From Pseudazoarcus sp963975885 (GTDB lineage Bacteria > Pseudomonadota > Gammaproteobacteria > Burkholderiales > Rhodocyclaceae), in NCBI GenBank assembly GCA_963975885.1, contig CAXBIS010000012.1, positions 57,741 to 121,740 of the forward strand: a stretch of DNA of 64,000 bases. The letters are read 5' to 3'. Below, piece after piece: positions 42,627 through 50,721 of the stretch. How positions within the stretch are numbered: the first letter of the stretch is position 1; every line of letters begins with the position of its first letter. The notes beneath the pieces are model-generated. The model saw only the letters and a list, made by a program, of their open reading frames with translations. It did no database searches and was not told the origin of the DNA. The position numbers and the translations under genes are program-made.

Positions 42627-44127
42627 GTTTCTGGAGCACCTCAAGCACTCCTTCCGCAACCTGCTGCCGATCATCGCGGTCGTCACTTTCTTCCAGCTCG
42701 TGGTGATGCGCGAACTGCCGGACGGGCTGGCCAGCATGAGTCTGGGCCTGCTGGTGGTGGTGTTCGGCGTGGCGTTGTTCCTGCAGGGGCTGGAACTGGG
42801 CATCTTCCCGGTGGGCAAGGGCCTGTCGAACGACTTCGCCCGGCGCGGTTCGTTGCCGCTGCTGATGGTGTTCGGCTTCTGTCTGGGCTTTTCGGCGGTG
42901 GTCGCGGAGCCGGCGCTGATCGCGGTCGCCACGCAAGCCGAGACCATCTCCGAGGGCCGCATCGACGGGCTCACGCTGCGCCTGCTCGTCGCGCTGTCAG
43001 TCGGTTGTGTCGTCGCCGTCGGCGTGCTGCGCACCATCCTCGGCCAGTCGCTGCACTGGTACATGATCGTCGGCTACGTGCTGGTGGTGTCGGTGACCTT
43101 CTTCGCGCCGGAGGAGATCGTCGGGCTGGCGTATGACTCGGGCGGGGTGACCACCAACATCGTCACGGTGCCGCTGATCGCGGCGCTGGGCATCGGTCTG
43201 GCCGCGTCGATCCGCGGGCGCAATCCGCTGATGCACGGCTTCGGCCTGGTGGCGCTGGCGGTGATGGTTCCGATGATCTCGGTGCAGCTCTACGGCATCT
43301 GGGTGTATAGCTTCGCCGAGGTCGCCGATGTGGCGGGATCGGCGGTCGGCGCGGCGGCCTTCGTCGACGAGCAGGTGGTGGAAAAGACCGCCGGCAGCGT
43401 GGTGCTGGGCATGATCACCGATCTGGCGGCGATGTTCCGCGATGTAGCGCCGATCATCATGGTGATCCTGTTCTTCCAGTACATGGTGCTGCAGAAGTCC
43501 ATCCCGCATCTGCATCGTGTGGTGGCCGGTTTCTTGCTGGTCATCGTCGGGCTGTATGCCTTCGTGGTCGGCCTCAAGCTGGGGCTGTTTCCGATCGGTA
43601 CCAGCATGGCCACGCAGCTGGTGGCGCTCGATACCTTCCTGTGGGTCTATCTGTTCGCATTCTCGATTGGCTTCGCCACCACCATGGCCGAACCCGCGCT
43701 GATCGCCATTGGCGCTCAGGCCGAGGAAGCCGCCAAGGGCAAGCTCAACGGCAACCGCATCCGCCTGCTGGTGGCCTGTGGCGTGGCCGTGGGCATCACC
43801 ATCGGTGTGCATCGCATCATTACGGGTGATTCCATCCACTACTACATCATGGGTGGCTACGCGCTGGTGATCGCGCTGACCGCGTTCGCGCCCAAGTACA
43901 TCGTGCCGCTGGCATTCGATCTGGGCGGTGTCACCACGTCGGAAGTCACCGTGCCGCTGGTCACGGCGCTGGGCATCGGCCTGGCGACGAACATCGAGGG
44001 ACGCAACGTGCTGATCGACGGCTTCGGCCTGATCGCGTTCGCGTCGATTTTTCCCATCGTGACCGTCATGCTCTACGCGATCATTGCCGAGCGGGTCATG
44101 CGTACTGACGAAGGAGCGACATCGTGA
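42619..44127 (+). CDS. DUF1538 membrane protein, internally duplicated putative transporter
   Basis: Protein of 502 aa with about 14 membrane segments. It is a clear tandem duplication with a period of 261 residues: EPALIAVATQAE at 97 against EPALIAIGAQAE at 358, and GGVTTNIVTVPL at 175 against GGVTTSEVTVPL at 436; LELGIFPVGKGLS and LKLGLFPIGTSMA repeat likewise. Such inverted or direct two-repeat folds are typical of secondary transporters or channels. The substrate is unknown. It is coupled on both sides to PII-like genes (8-bp and 4-bp overlaps). Confidence 0.88.
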   Translation: MNEFLEHLKHSFRNLLPIIAVVTFFQLVVMRELPDGLASMSLGLLVVVFGVALFLQGLELGIFPVGKGLSNDFARRGSLPLLMVFGFCLGFSAVVAEPALIAVATQAETISEGRIDGLTLRLLVALSVGCVVAVGVLRTILGQSLHWYMIVGYVLVVSVTFFAPEEIVGLAYDSGGVTTNIVTVPLIAALGIGLAASIRGRNPLMHGFGLVALAVMVPMISVQLYGIWVYSFAEVADVAGSAVGAAAFVDEQVVEKTAGSVVLGMITDLAAMFRDVAPIIMVILFFQYMVLQKSIPHLHRVVAGFLLVIVGLYAFVVGLKLGLFPIGTSMATQLVALDTFLWVYLFAFSIGFATTMAEPALIAIGAQAEEAAKGKLNGNRIRLLVACGVAVGITIGVHRIITGDSIHYYIMGGYALVIALTAFAPKYIVPLAFDLGGVTTSEVTVPLVTALGIGLATNIEGRNVLIDGFGLIAFASIFPIVTVMLYAIIAERVMRTDEGATS

Positions 44128-44471
44128 AGTTTTCCGTACTCGTTGCGATTCTCGCCGACGATCTGGAGGACAAGGCCATCGACGTGGCCAAGGAATCCGG
44201 CGCGGGCGGCGTGACCATTCTCGATGCGCGCGGCATCGGGGCCCAGGAGAAGAAGACCTTTTTCGGGCTGACCTACGAGGGCAGCCAGTCGGTGCTGGTC
44301 TTCGTGCTGGAGAAGAAGCTCTCGCTGGCGGTGATGAAGAACCTCACGCGCGAGCTGAATCTGAAGACCGACAGCCGCGGCGTGGTGTTCACGATCCCGC
44401 TCGAACACATCGCCGGCATCGACATGGGCCAGATCACGCTGTTCGAGGAAAAGATCAAGGACGACATCTGA
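44124..44471 (+). CDS. PII-like signalling protein (second of two)
   Basis: Protein of 115 aa with a GTG start overlapping the transporter stop (GTGA). Same plan as the first PII-like protein: KFSVLVAILADDLEDKAIDV, VTILDARGIGAQEKKTFFGL and TYEGSQSVLVFVLEKKLSL. The two differ greatly in charge and in their C-termini (here ITLFEEKIKDDI), so they may form a heteromer or answer different ligands. Followed by a CBS gene after 28 bp. Confidence 0.78.
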   Translation: MKFSVLVAILADDLEDKAIDVAKESGAGGVTILDARGIGAQEKKTFFGLTYEGSQSVLVFVLEKKLSLAVMKNLTRELNLKTDSRGVVFTIPLEHIAGIDMGQITLFEEKIKDDI

Positions 44472-44499
44472 GACCCTTGCGGGTCCCAAGGAGAAACAC

Positions 44500-44895
44500 A
44501 TGCTGGTCAAGGACATCATGGTGCGCGAGGTGGCCACCGTATCGCCGCTTGCGACGATCCGCGACGCGATGCGGATCATGAAGGACAAGGGGCTCAAGTC
44601 GCTGGCGGTCGACAAGCGTCATCCGCACGACGCCTTCGGCATCATCACCTACAACAACATCCTCAAGGCCATCGTCGCCGAGGAGGGCGACATCGACCTG
44701 CTCAACGTCTATGACGTGTGCGCCAAGCCGGCACTGACGATCTCGCGCGAACTCGAGATCAAGCACGCGGCCAAGCTGATGGTCAATTTCGACATCCGCC
44801 GCGTGCTGGTCACGGCGGACAACGAGCTGGTCGGCATCGTCACGATGAGCGATATCGTCGGCGCGATCGTCGAGATCGCCGACGAGATCGGCTGA
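44500..44895 (+). CDS. CBS-domain pair protein
   Basis: Protein of 131 aa made of two CBS motifs only: MLVKDIMVREVATVSPLATI through LAVDKRHPHDAFGIITYNNI, then VYDVCAKPALTISRELEIKH through VLVTADNELVGIVTMSDIVG. It should bind adenosine nucleotides (AMP, ATP or a dinucleotide). AAGGAG precedes the start. As the last gene of the PII-like/DUF1538 unit it probably adds energy sensing to the same control system. Confidence 0.87.
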   Translation: MLVKDIMVREVATVSPLATIRDAMRIMKDKGLKSLAVDKRHPHDAFGIITYNNILKAIVAEEGDIDLLNVYDVCAKPALTISRELEIKHAAKLMVNFDIRRVLVTADNELVGIVTMSDIVGAIVEIADEIG

Positions 44896-44969
44896 GGTGC
44901 CGGAACGTATGCGTCCGTGCGCATATAAGCCGCCCCTGAAACAGCGTGGCTGTGGTTCAATGGCGCCCC

Positions 44970-45596
44970 ATGCTCGCCGCCACTGACCTCGCCTGCCTCA
45001 AGGGCGACCGCCTGCTGTTTCGCACACTCGGCCTCGTGCTCGACGCCGGCCGCATGCTGCGCGTGGCCGGCCCCAACGGCTACGGCAAGACCAGCCTGCT
45101 GCGCATCCTGTGCGGCCTGTCCCAGCCCGAGCATGGCATGGTGCGCTGGCGCGGGCGCGACATCCGCGCGGTGCGCGACGACTTCCACGCCGAGCTGCTC
45201 TACCTGGGGCATGCGCCGGCGCTCAACGACTTGCTCACGCCGCTCGAGAATCTGCGTTTCGTGTTGCATGCCGGTGGTGATGCGGTGTCGGAAGCCGACT
45301 GCGTCGCCGCGCTCGAGCGCATCGGTCTGGGTCAGCAGCTCGACCTGCCCGCGCGCGTGCTCTCGCAGGGCCAGCGTCGCCGCGTCGGGCTGGCGCGACT
45401 GTTCGTCGCCGGAACGCGCCCGCTGTGGGTGCTGGACGAGCCCTTCACCGCGCTCGACGTGGCGGCGGTGGCCGATCTGGCCGCAACGCTCGAAGCGCAC
45501 TGCCTGGCCGGCGGCATCGTGGTGCTGACCACGCACCAGGATGCACCGTTTGCGTGCGCGCCGGACGTGCTCGATCTGGCGGAGTTGCCGTGCTGA
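44970..45596 (+). CDS. ccmA: Cytochrome c maturation ATP-binding protein CcmA
   Basis: Protein of 208 aa. Walker A AGPNGYGKTSLLRILCGL (a Tyr replaces the usual Ala/Ser at one variable place), signature LSQGQRRRVGLARLF, Walker B LWVLDEPFTALDV and switch His in VLTTHQDAP. It powers release of heme-loaded CcmE from CcmC. The ATG at 44970 is preferred over an in-frame GTG at 44946. First of nine ccm genes. Confidence 0.93.
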   Translation: MLAATDLACLKGDRLLFRTLGLVLDAGRMLRVAGPNGYGKTSLLRILCGLSQPEHGMVRWRGRDIRAVRDDFHAELLYLGHAPALNDLLTPLENLRFVLHAGGDAVSEADCVAALERIGLGQQLDLPARVLSQGQRRRVGLARLFVAGTRPLWVLDEPFTALDVAAVADLAATLEAHCLAGGIVVLTTHQDAPFACAPDVLDLAELPC

Positions 45597-46270
45597 GGGG
45601 CGCCGGCAGTGCCTTCACCGCGGTGCTGCGGCGCGACTTGATGCTCGCGTGGCGCGGCCGGGCCGATGTCCTTGTTACACTTGCGTTCTTCGTCGTCGTG
45701 GTGTGCCTGTTTCCGTTCGGCGTCGGTGCCGAGACCAACCAGTTGCGCGCCATCGGGCCGGGGGTGTTGTGGGTCGCGGCGTTGCTGTCGACCTTGCTGT
45801 CGCTGCACCGGCTGTTCGCCCAGGATCACGCCGACGGCACGCTGGAGCAGTTGTTGCTTTCACCGGAACCGGCGGCGCTTTGGGTGATGGCCAAGATCGC
45901 CGCGCACTGGATCGTCACCGGCCTGCCGCTGGTGCTCGTCGCGCCGGGACTTGCATTATTGTTTGACGTGGAGCGCGATGCGCTGGGCGTGCTGACCGTA
46001 TCCTTGGCGCTGGGCACGCCGATTCTGGCGCTGATCGGCGCGATCGGCGCGGCGCTGACGCTGGGCCTGCGCGGCGGCGGCGTGCTGCTGGCGCTGCTGG
46101 TGCTGCCGCTGTACGTGCCGGTGCTGATCTTCGGAGCCGGTGCGGTCGACGCGGTGCTCGGTGGCGTGGGCGCCAGCGCACACCTGTTGCTGCTCGCCGG
46201 CGGCCTGCTCGGCGCACTGGCGCTGGCGCCGTTCGCCTGCGCGGCGGCCCTGCGCATTGCCGTGGAATGA
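45590..46270 (+). CDS. ccmB: Heme exporter protein CcmB
   Basis: Protein of 226 aa with six membrane helices. GTG start overlapping ccmA by 7 bp. FTAVLRRDLMLAWRGRADVL, RLFAQDHADGTLEQLLLSPE and GTPILALIGAIGAALTLGLR are family motifs. It is the membrane partner of CcmA in the CcmABCD complex. Confidence 0.93.
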   Translation: MLRGAGSAFTAVLRRDLMLAWRGRADVLVTLAFFVVVVCLFPFGVGAETNQLRAIGPGVLWVAALLSTLLSLHRLFAQDHADGTLEQLLLSPEPAALWVMAKIAAHWIVTGLPLVLVAPGLALLFDVERDALGVLTVSLALGTPILALIGAIGAALTLGLRGGGVLLALLVLPLYVPVLIFGAGAVDAVLGGVGASAHLLLLAGGLLGALALAPFACAAALRIAVE

Positions 46271-46283
46271 AGAAAGAAGGCAG

Positions 46284-47057
46284 ATGAGAGACCTCGACAA
46301 CAAGGACCTGCGCGGGCGTAGCCTGCTGCGTTTCGCCTCGCCCCAGGTGTTCTACCCGGTGGCGGGCAGACTCGCGCCGTGGTTTGCGGCCGTGGCTGGG
46401 CTGCTGGCCGTGATCGGCCTGTACATCGGCTTCTTCGTCGCGCCCACCGATTTCCAGCAGGGCGATGTGTATCGCGTCATCTTCATCCACGTGCCGGCGG
46501 CATGGATGTCGATGCTGGTGTATCTGGTGATGGCCTTCTGGTCGGCCGTGGGCCTGGTCATGAACACGCGTCTGTCGTTCATGATGGCGCGCGCGCTGGC
46601 GCCGACCGGGGCGATCTTCTGTTTCATCGCGCTGTGGACGGGCGCGCTGTGGGGCAAGCCCACCTGGGGCACCTACTGGGTGTGGGACGCGCGCCTGACT
46701 TCGCAACTGCTGCTGTTGTTCCTGTATCTGGGCTACATGGCGCTGACCGAGGCCATCGAGGATTCCCGCCGGGCCGATCGCGCCGGCGCGATCATCGCGC
46801 TGGTCGGTGCGATCAACGTGCCCATCATCTATTTCTCGGTGCAGTGGTGGAACACGCTGCATCAGGGCGCCTCGGTCAGCATCACCAAGGCGCCGACCAT
46901 GGCCACGACCATGTTGATGGGTATGCTGATCATGGCCATCGCCGCCTGGGCCTATACCATCGCGGTGGCCTTCTGGCGCGTGCGCCCGATCATTCTCGAG
47001 CGAGAACGCCACACCGACTGGGTGGGCGCGGAGCTCGAACGAAAGGGGAGCCGGTGA
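46284..47057 (+). CDS. ccmC: Heme handling protein CcmC
   Basis: Protein of 257 aa, six helices, with the tryptophan-rich heme-binding WWD motif WGTYWVWDARLTSQLLLLFL and flanking histidines (FIHVPAAWMSMLVYL; NTLHQGASVS). It passes heme to CcmE. The stop shares one base with the ccmD start. Confidence 0.95.
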   Translation: MRDLDNKDLRGRSLLRFASPQVFYPVAGRLAPWFAAVAGLLAVIGLYIGFFVAPTDFQQGDVYRVIFIHVPAAWMSMLVYLVMAFWSAVGLVMNTRLSFMMARALAPTGAIFCFIALWTGALWGKPTWGTYWVWDARLTSQLLLLFLYLGYMALTEAIEDSRRADRAGAIIALVGAINVPIIYFSVQWWNTLHQGASVSITKAPTMATTMLMGMLIMAIAAWAYTIAVAFWRVRPIILERERHTDWVGAELERKGSR

Positions 47058-47266
47058 TGGAGTGGGAATCCTGGAGCGCGTTCTGGGACATGGGCGGCGC
47101 AGCCGCCTTCGTGTGGGGCAGTTATGGTGTGACCGCCGCGTGCATCGTAGCGGAACTGATCCTGTTGTTCCGCCGTCGTAGCGAGACCGTGCGCCGACTT
47201 GCCAGGTTGCGCCGCGCGACACCGCCGGGTCGGCCCGCGCCCGGCGTCAGTGAGGAGACTGTTTGA
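47057..47266 (+). CDS. ccmD: Heme exporter small subunit CcmD
   Basis: Protein of 69 aa with one membrane helix (VWGSYGVTAACIVAELILLF) and a basic cytoplasmic tail (RRRSETVRRLARLRR). It joins CcmABC and helps release holo-CcmE. Overlaps ccmC and ccmE by one base each. Confidence 0.88.
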   Translation: MEWESWSAFWDMGGAAAFVWGSYGVTAACIVAELILLFRRRSETVRRLARLRRATPPGRPAPGVSEETV

Positions 47267-47718
47267 TGAAACCCCGTAGCAAGCGCTTGCTGCTGCTCGC
47301 CGGCGCCGCATCCCTTCTGGTCGGGGCGGTGGCGCTCGTCCTCACCGCATTCCAGGAAAACCTGGTGTTTTTCCATACGCCCAGCGAGGTCGCTGCCGGC
47401 AAGGCGCCGTCGGGTCGCAGCTTCCGCGTCGGTGGCATGGTCGAGGAAGGCTCGATCCAGCGCCAGCCGGACGGCCTGACCGTGAGCTTCGTCATCACCG
47501 ACATGGTGCAGACCGTGCCGGTGAGCTATCGCGGCACGCTGCCCGATCTCTTCCAGGAGGGCAAGGGCGCTGTCGTGCAGGGGCAGATCGGCCCGGACGG
47601 CCGCTTCACCGCCACCGAGGTGCTGGCCAAGCACGACGAGAACTACATGCCGGTGGAGGCGCAATACGCGCTCGATGCGGCCCAAATGCAGAAGGCCGCG
47701 GAGAGCATGCAGCAATGA
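47266..47718 (+). CDS. ccmE: Heme chaperone CcmE
   Basis: Protein of 150 aa. One N-terminal anchor (KRLLLLAGAASLLVGAVALV), then a periplasmic OB-fold. The heme-attaching His is in VLAKHDENYMP. It carries heme from CcmC to the CcmFH ligase. ATG at 47266 overlaps the ccmD stop by one base. The stop overlaps ccmF (ATGA). Confidence 0.95.
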   Translation: MKPRSKRLLLLAGAASLLVGAVALVLTAFQENLVFFHTPSEVAAGKAPSGRSFRVGGMVEEGSIQRQPDGLTVSFVITDMVQTVPVSYRGTLPDLFQEGKGAVVQGQIGPDGRFTATEVLAKHDENYMPVEAQYALDAAQMQKAAESMQQ

Positions 47719-49694
47719 TCGCCGAACTGGGACATTTCGCCCTGATCCTCGCCATGGTTCTGGCGCTGGTACAGGCTACCGTGCCGATGATCGGCGCGCA
47801 CCGCAACCGCATGGCGCTGATGGGCGTGGCCCGCCCGGCTGCCCATGGCCAGTTCCTGTTTCTCGTCGTGGCCTACGTGTGCCTGACCTGGGCCTTCATC
47901 GAGAGTGACTTTTCGGTGCGCCTGGCTGCGGCCAACTCGCACTCGGACACGCCGCTGATCTACAAGATCACCGGCGTATGGGGCAACCACGAGGGTTCGC
48001 TGCTGCTGTGGGCGATGGCCCTGTCGGCATGGACCGTGGCCGTGACCGTGTTCAGCCGCCACCTGCCGGAAGCCTTTCTCGCGCGCGTTGTCGGTGTGCT
48101 CGGCTGGATCAGCGCCGGCTTCGTGTCCTTCACGTTGTTCACGTCCAACCCGTTCGAGCGCCTGCTGCCCGGTGCCGTCGAAGGGCGCGATCTCAACCCG
48201 CTGCTGCAGGACCCGGGCATGATCATCCACCCGCCGCTGCTCTACATGGGCTATGTCGGCTTCTCGGTGGCCTTCGCCTTCGCCATCGCCGCGCTGCTCA
48301 CCGGCCGGCTGGACGCCGCCTGGGCGCGCTGGTCGCGCCCCTGGACGACCGTGGCCTGGGTGTTCCTTACCGCCGGCATCGCGGTCGGCTCGGGCTGGGC
48401 CTATTACGAGCTGGGCTGGGGCGGCTGGTGGTTCTGGGACCCGGTCGAAAACGCCTCCTTCATGCCCTGGCTGCTGGGCACGGCGCTGATCCATTCGCTG
48501 GCGGTGACCGAGAAGCGCGGCGCCTTTCGCAGCTGGACCGTGCTGCTGGCCATCGGCGCGTTCTCGCTGTCGCTGCTCGGCACCTTCCTGGTGCGCTCGG
48601 GCGTGATCACCTCGGTGCACGCCTTCGCCACCGACCCGGCGCGGGGCCTGTACATCCTCGCCCTGCTCGTGTTCGTGATCGGCGTGTCGCTGGTGCTCTT
48701 CGCGTGGCGTGCGCCCAAACTCTCGGGTGGTGGCAGCTTCGCGCTGCTCTCGCGCGAGTCGGCCCTGCTGGGCAACAACGTGCTGCTGGCGGTGGCCTGT
48801 GCGGCGGTGCTGCTGGGCACGCTCTATCCGCTGTTCCTCGACGCGCTCAACCTGGGCAAGATCTCGGTGGGTCCGCCGTACTTCGAGGCGACCTTCGTGC
48901 CGCTGATGACGCCGGTGGTGTTCCTGATGGTGATCGCGCCCTTCGTGCGCTGGAAGGGTGACGACGCCTCACGGCTGGGGCGCATGCTGTGGTTGTCCGC
49001 ACTGGTGAGCGTGATCATCGGTGGCGGCGTCGCGCTGGCCATCGACCACGTGACCTGGCGCACCGTGCTCGGCTTGTCACTGTCGGCCTGGGTACTGCTG
49101 GGCAGTGCGCACCTGCTGGTGCGCCGCCTGACCGAACGGGCCGGTGCGGCCGTGGGCGCGCGCCTGCGCGGCATCCCGTCGGCCTGGTGGGGAATGTGGC
49201 TGGCGCACCTGGGCATCGGCGTGTTCGTCATCGGCGTGACCCTGGTCGGCAGCCTGGAGCAGGATCTCGACGTCAAGATGCGCGAGGGCCAGAGCGCGCA
49301 ACTGGCCGGCTACACCTTTACCTTCCGCGGTGCCATCGAGCGCGACGGGCCGAACTACGATGCGGATCGCGGCATCATCGACGTCACGCGCGGCGAGCGC
49401 GCCATTGCCACGCTGACGCCCGAGAAGCGTTTGTATCGTGCGCAGGGCATGCCGATGACCGAGGCGTCCATCGACGTCGGCCCGCTGCGTGACGTCTATG
49501 TGTCGCTCGGCGATCAGGTCGAGCCGGGTTCCTGGATCGTCAGCCTGCACTACCGGCCGTTCATCAGCTGGATCTGGGCTGGCTGCATCCTGATGGCTCT
49601 GGGCGGCATCTTCGCCGCCGCCGACAAACGCTACCGCAGGCTCGCCGAGCGCGATGCCGCCAAGCCGGCCGGCGCGGTCGCACAGGCAGGATAG
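47715..49694 (+). CDS. ccmF: Cytochrome c heme lyase subunit CcmF
   Basis: Protein of 659 aa, about 15 helices. WWD motif GGWWFWDPVENASFMPWL with heme-ligand histidines nearby (IHPPLLYMGYVGFSVAFAFA; HSLAVTEKRGAF), and a large periplasmic segment near 540-620. It joins heme to the CXXCH motif of apocytochromes with CcmH and CcmI. Confidence 0.96.
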   Translation: MIAELGHFALILAMVLALVQATVPMIGAHRNRMALMGVARPAAHGQFLFLVVAYVCLTWAFIESDFSVRLAAANSHSDTPLIYKITGVWGNHEGSLLLWAMALSAWTVAVTVFSRHLPEAFLARVVGVLGWISAGFVSFTLFTSNPFERLLPGAVEGRDLNPLLQDPGMIIHPPLLYMGYVGFSVAFAFAIAALLTGRLDAAWARWSRPWTTVAWVFLTAGIAVGSGWAYYELGWGGWWFWDPVENASFMPWLLGTALIHSLAVTEKRGAFRSWTVLLAIGAFSLSLLGTFLVRSGVITSVHAFATDPARGLYILALLVFVIGVSLVLFAWRAPKLSGGGSFALLSRESALLGNNVLLAVACAAVLLGTLYPLFLDALNLGKISVGPPYFEATFVPLMTPVVFLMVIAPFVRWKGDDASRLGRMLWLSALVSVIIGGGVALAIDHVTWRTVLGLSLSAWVLLGSAHLLVRRLTERAGAAVGARLRGIPSAWWGMWLAHLGIGVFVIGVTLVGSLEQDLDVKMREGQSAQLAGYTFTFRGAIERDGPNYDADRGIIDVTRGERAIATLTPEKRLYRAQGMPMTEASIDVGPLRDVYVSLGDQVEPGSWIVSLHYRPFISWIWAGCILMALGGIFAAADKRYRRLAERDAAKPAGAVAQAG

Positions 49695-49697
49695 GCA

Positions 49698-50231
49698 ATG
49701 AAAGCGAAGTTTCTCGTACCACTGGCGATCTTCTTCGTGCTCGCCGGATTTCTCGCCTACGGGCTCACGCTCAACCCGCGCGAGGTCCCTTCGCCACTGG
49801 TCGGCAAGCCGGCGCCGGATTTTTCGCTGCCGCGTCTGGACAAGCCCGACGAGCGCTTCGGCCTGGCCGACATGCGCGGTCAGGTGTTCCTGCTCAACGT
49901 GTGGGCCTCGTGGTGCGTGTCGTGCCGCCAGGAGCACCCGCTGCTGGTGCAGATGAAGCGCCAGGGCGTGGTGCCGGTGGTCGGCCTGAACTACAAGGAT
50001 GCGCGCGCGGACGCGCTCGAATGGCTGCGCGAGGGCGGCAACCCCTATTCCGCCAACGTGATGGACGCCGACGGGCGCATCGGCATCGAGTACGGCGTCT
50101 ATGGAACGCCCGAGACCTTTCTGATCGACCGCGAAGGCATCATCCGCTACAAGCACATCGGGCCGATGAACGCCGGCGTGGTGCGCGACGTGCTGATGCC
50201 GAGGATTGCGGAGCTAACCCGTGCAGGCTGA
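49698..50231 (+). CDS. ccmG: Thiol:disulfide reductase CcmG (DsbE)
   Basis: Protein of 177 aa. N-terminal anchor then a thioredoxin fold with active site LNVWASWCVSCRQEHP and the cis-proline region YGTPETFLIDREG. It keeps apocytochrome cysteines reduced, taking electrons from DsbD (also in this window at 59.6-61.4 kb). Confidence 0.95.
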   Translation: MKAKFLVPLAIFFVLAGFLAYGLTLNPREVPSPLVGKPAPDFSLPRLDKPDERFGLADMRGQVFLLNVWASWCVSCRQEHPLLVQMKRQGVVPVVGLNYKDARADALEWLREGGNPYSANVMDADGRIGIEYGVYGTPETFLIDREGIIRYKHIGPMNAGVVRDVLMPRIAELTRAG

Positions 50232-50235
50232 ACGC

Positions 50236-50721
50236 ATGCGCCACCTGCTGGGCGTGCTGGCGCTGACCGTGGCCTTGCCGCTGTTCGCGCAGGGTCAGGC
50301 TCAACCACTGGCCGACGACCCGGTGCTCGAGTCGCGCGTCATCGAGCTGTCGCAGAAGCTGCGCTGTCTGGTGTGCCAGAACGAGACCATCGCCGGATCG
50401 CGCGCGCCGCTGGCGATCGACCTGCGCAACCAGGTGCGCGAGCAACTCGCCTCCGGCAAGAGCGAGGACCAGGTGGTCGATTTCCTGGTCGAACGCTACG
50501 GCGACTTCGTCCTCTACGACCCGCCGTTCAAGGCCACCACGATTCTGCTGTGGCTGGGTCCGGGCGCGCTCGCGCTGCTCGGCGTGGGTGCGCTGATGGT
50601 GCGTCTGCGCCGCCGCGAGGCCGATGCTGCGACACCCCGACTGTCGTCCGACGAGCGTGCGCGTGCGCGCGAACTGCTCGGCGACGATGAAACCGAATTT
50701 CCCGAGGAGCCCCGCAAGTGA
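50236..50721 (+). CDS. ccmH: Cytochrome c maturation protein CcmH (N-terminal type)
   Basis: Protein of 161 aa. Signal peptide (LLGVLALTVALPLFAQ), redox motif LRCLVCQNETIAGS with LxCxxC, and a C-terminal helix (ILLWLGPGALALLGVGALMV). It handles the apocytochrome disulfide. An in-frame GTG at 50221, overlapping ccmG, is an alternative start. CcmI follows as a separate gene. Confidence 0.92.
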   Translation: MRHLLGVLALTVALPLFAQGQAQPLADDPVLESRVIELSQKLRCLVCQNETIAGSRAPLAIDLRNQVREQLASGKSEDQVVDFLVERYGDFVLYDPPFKATTILLWLGPGALALLGVGALMVRLRRREADAATPRLSSDERARARELLGDDETEFPEEPRK

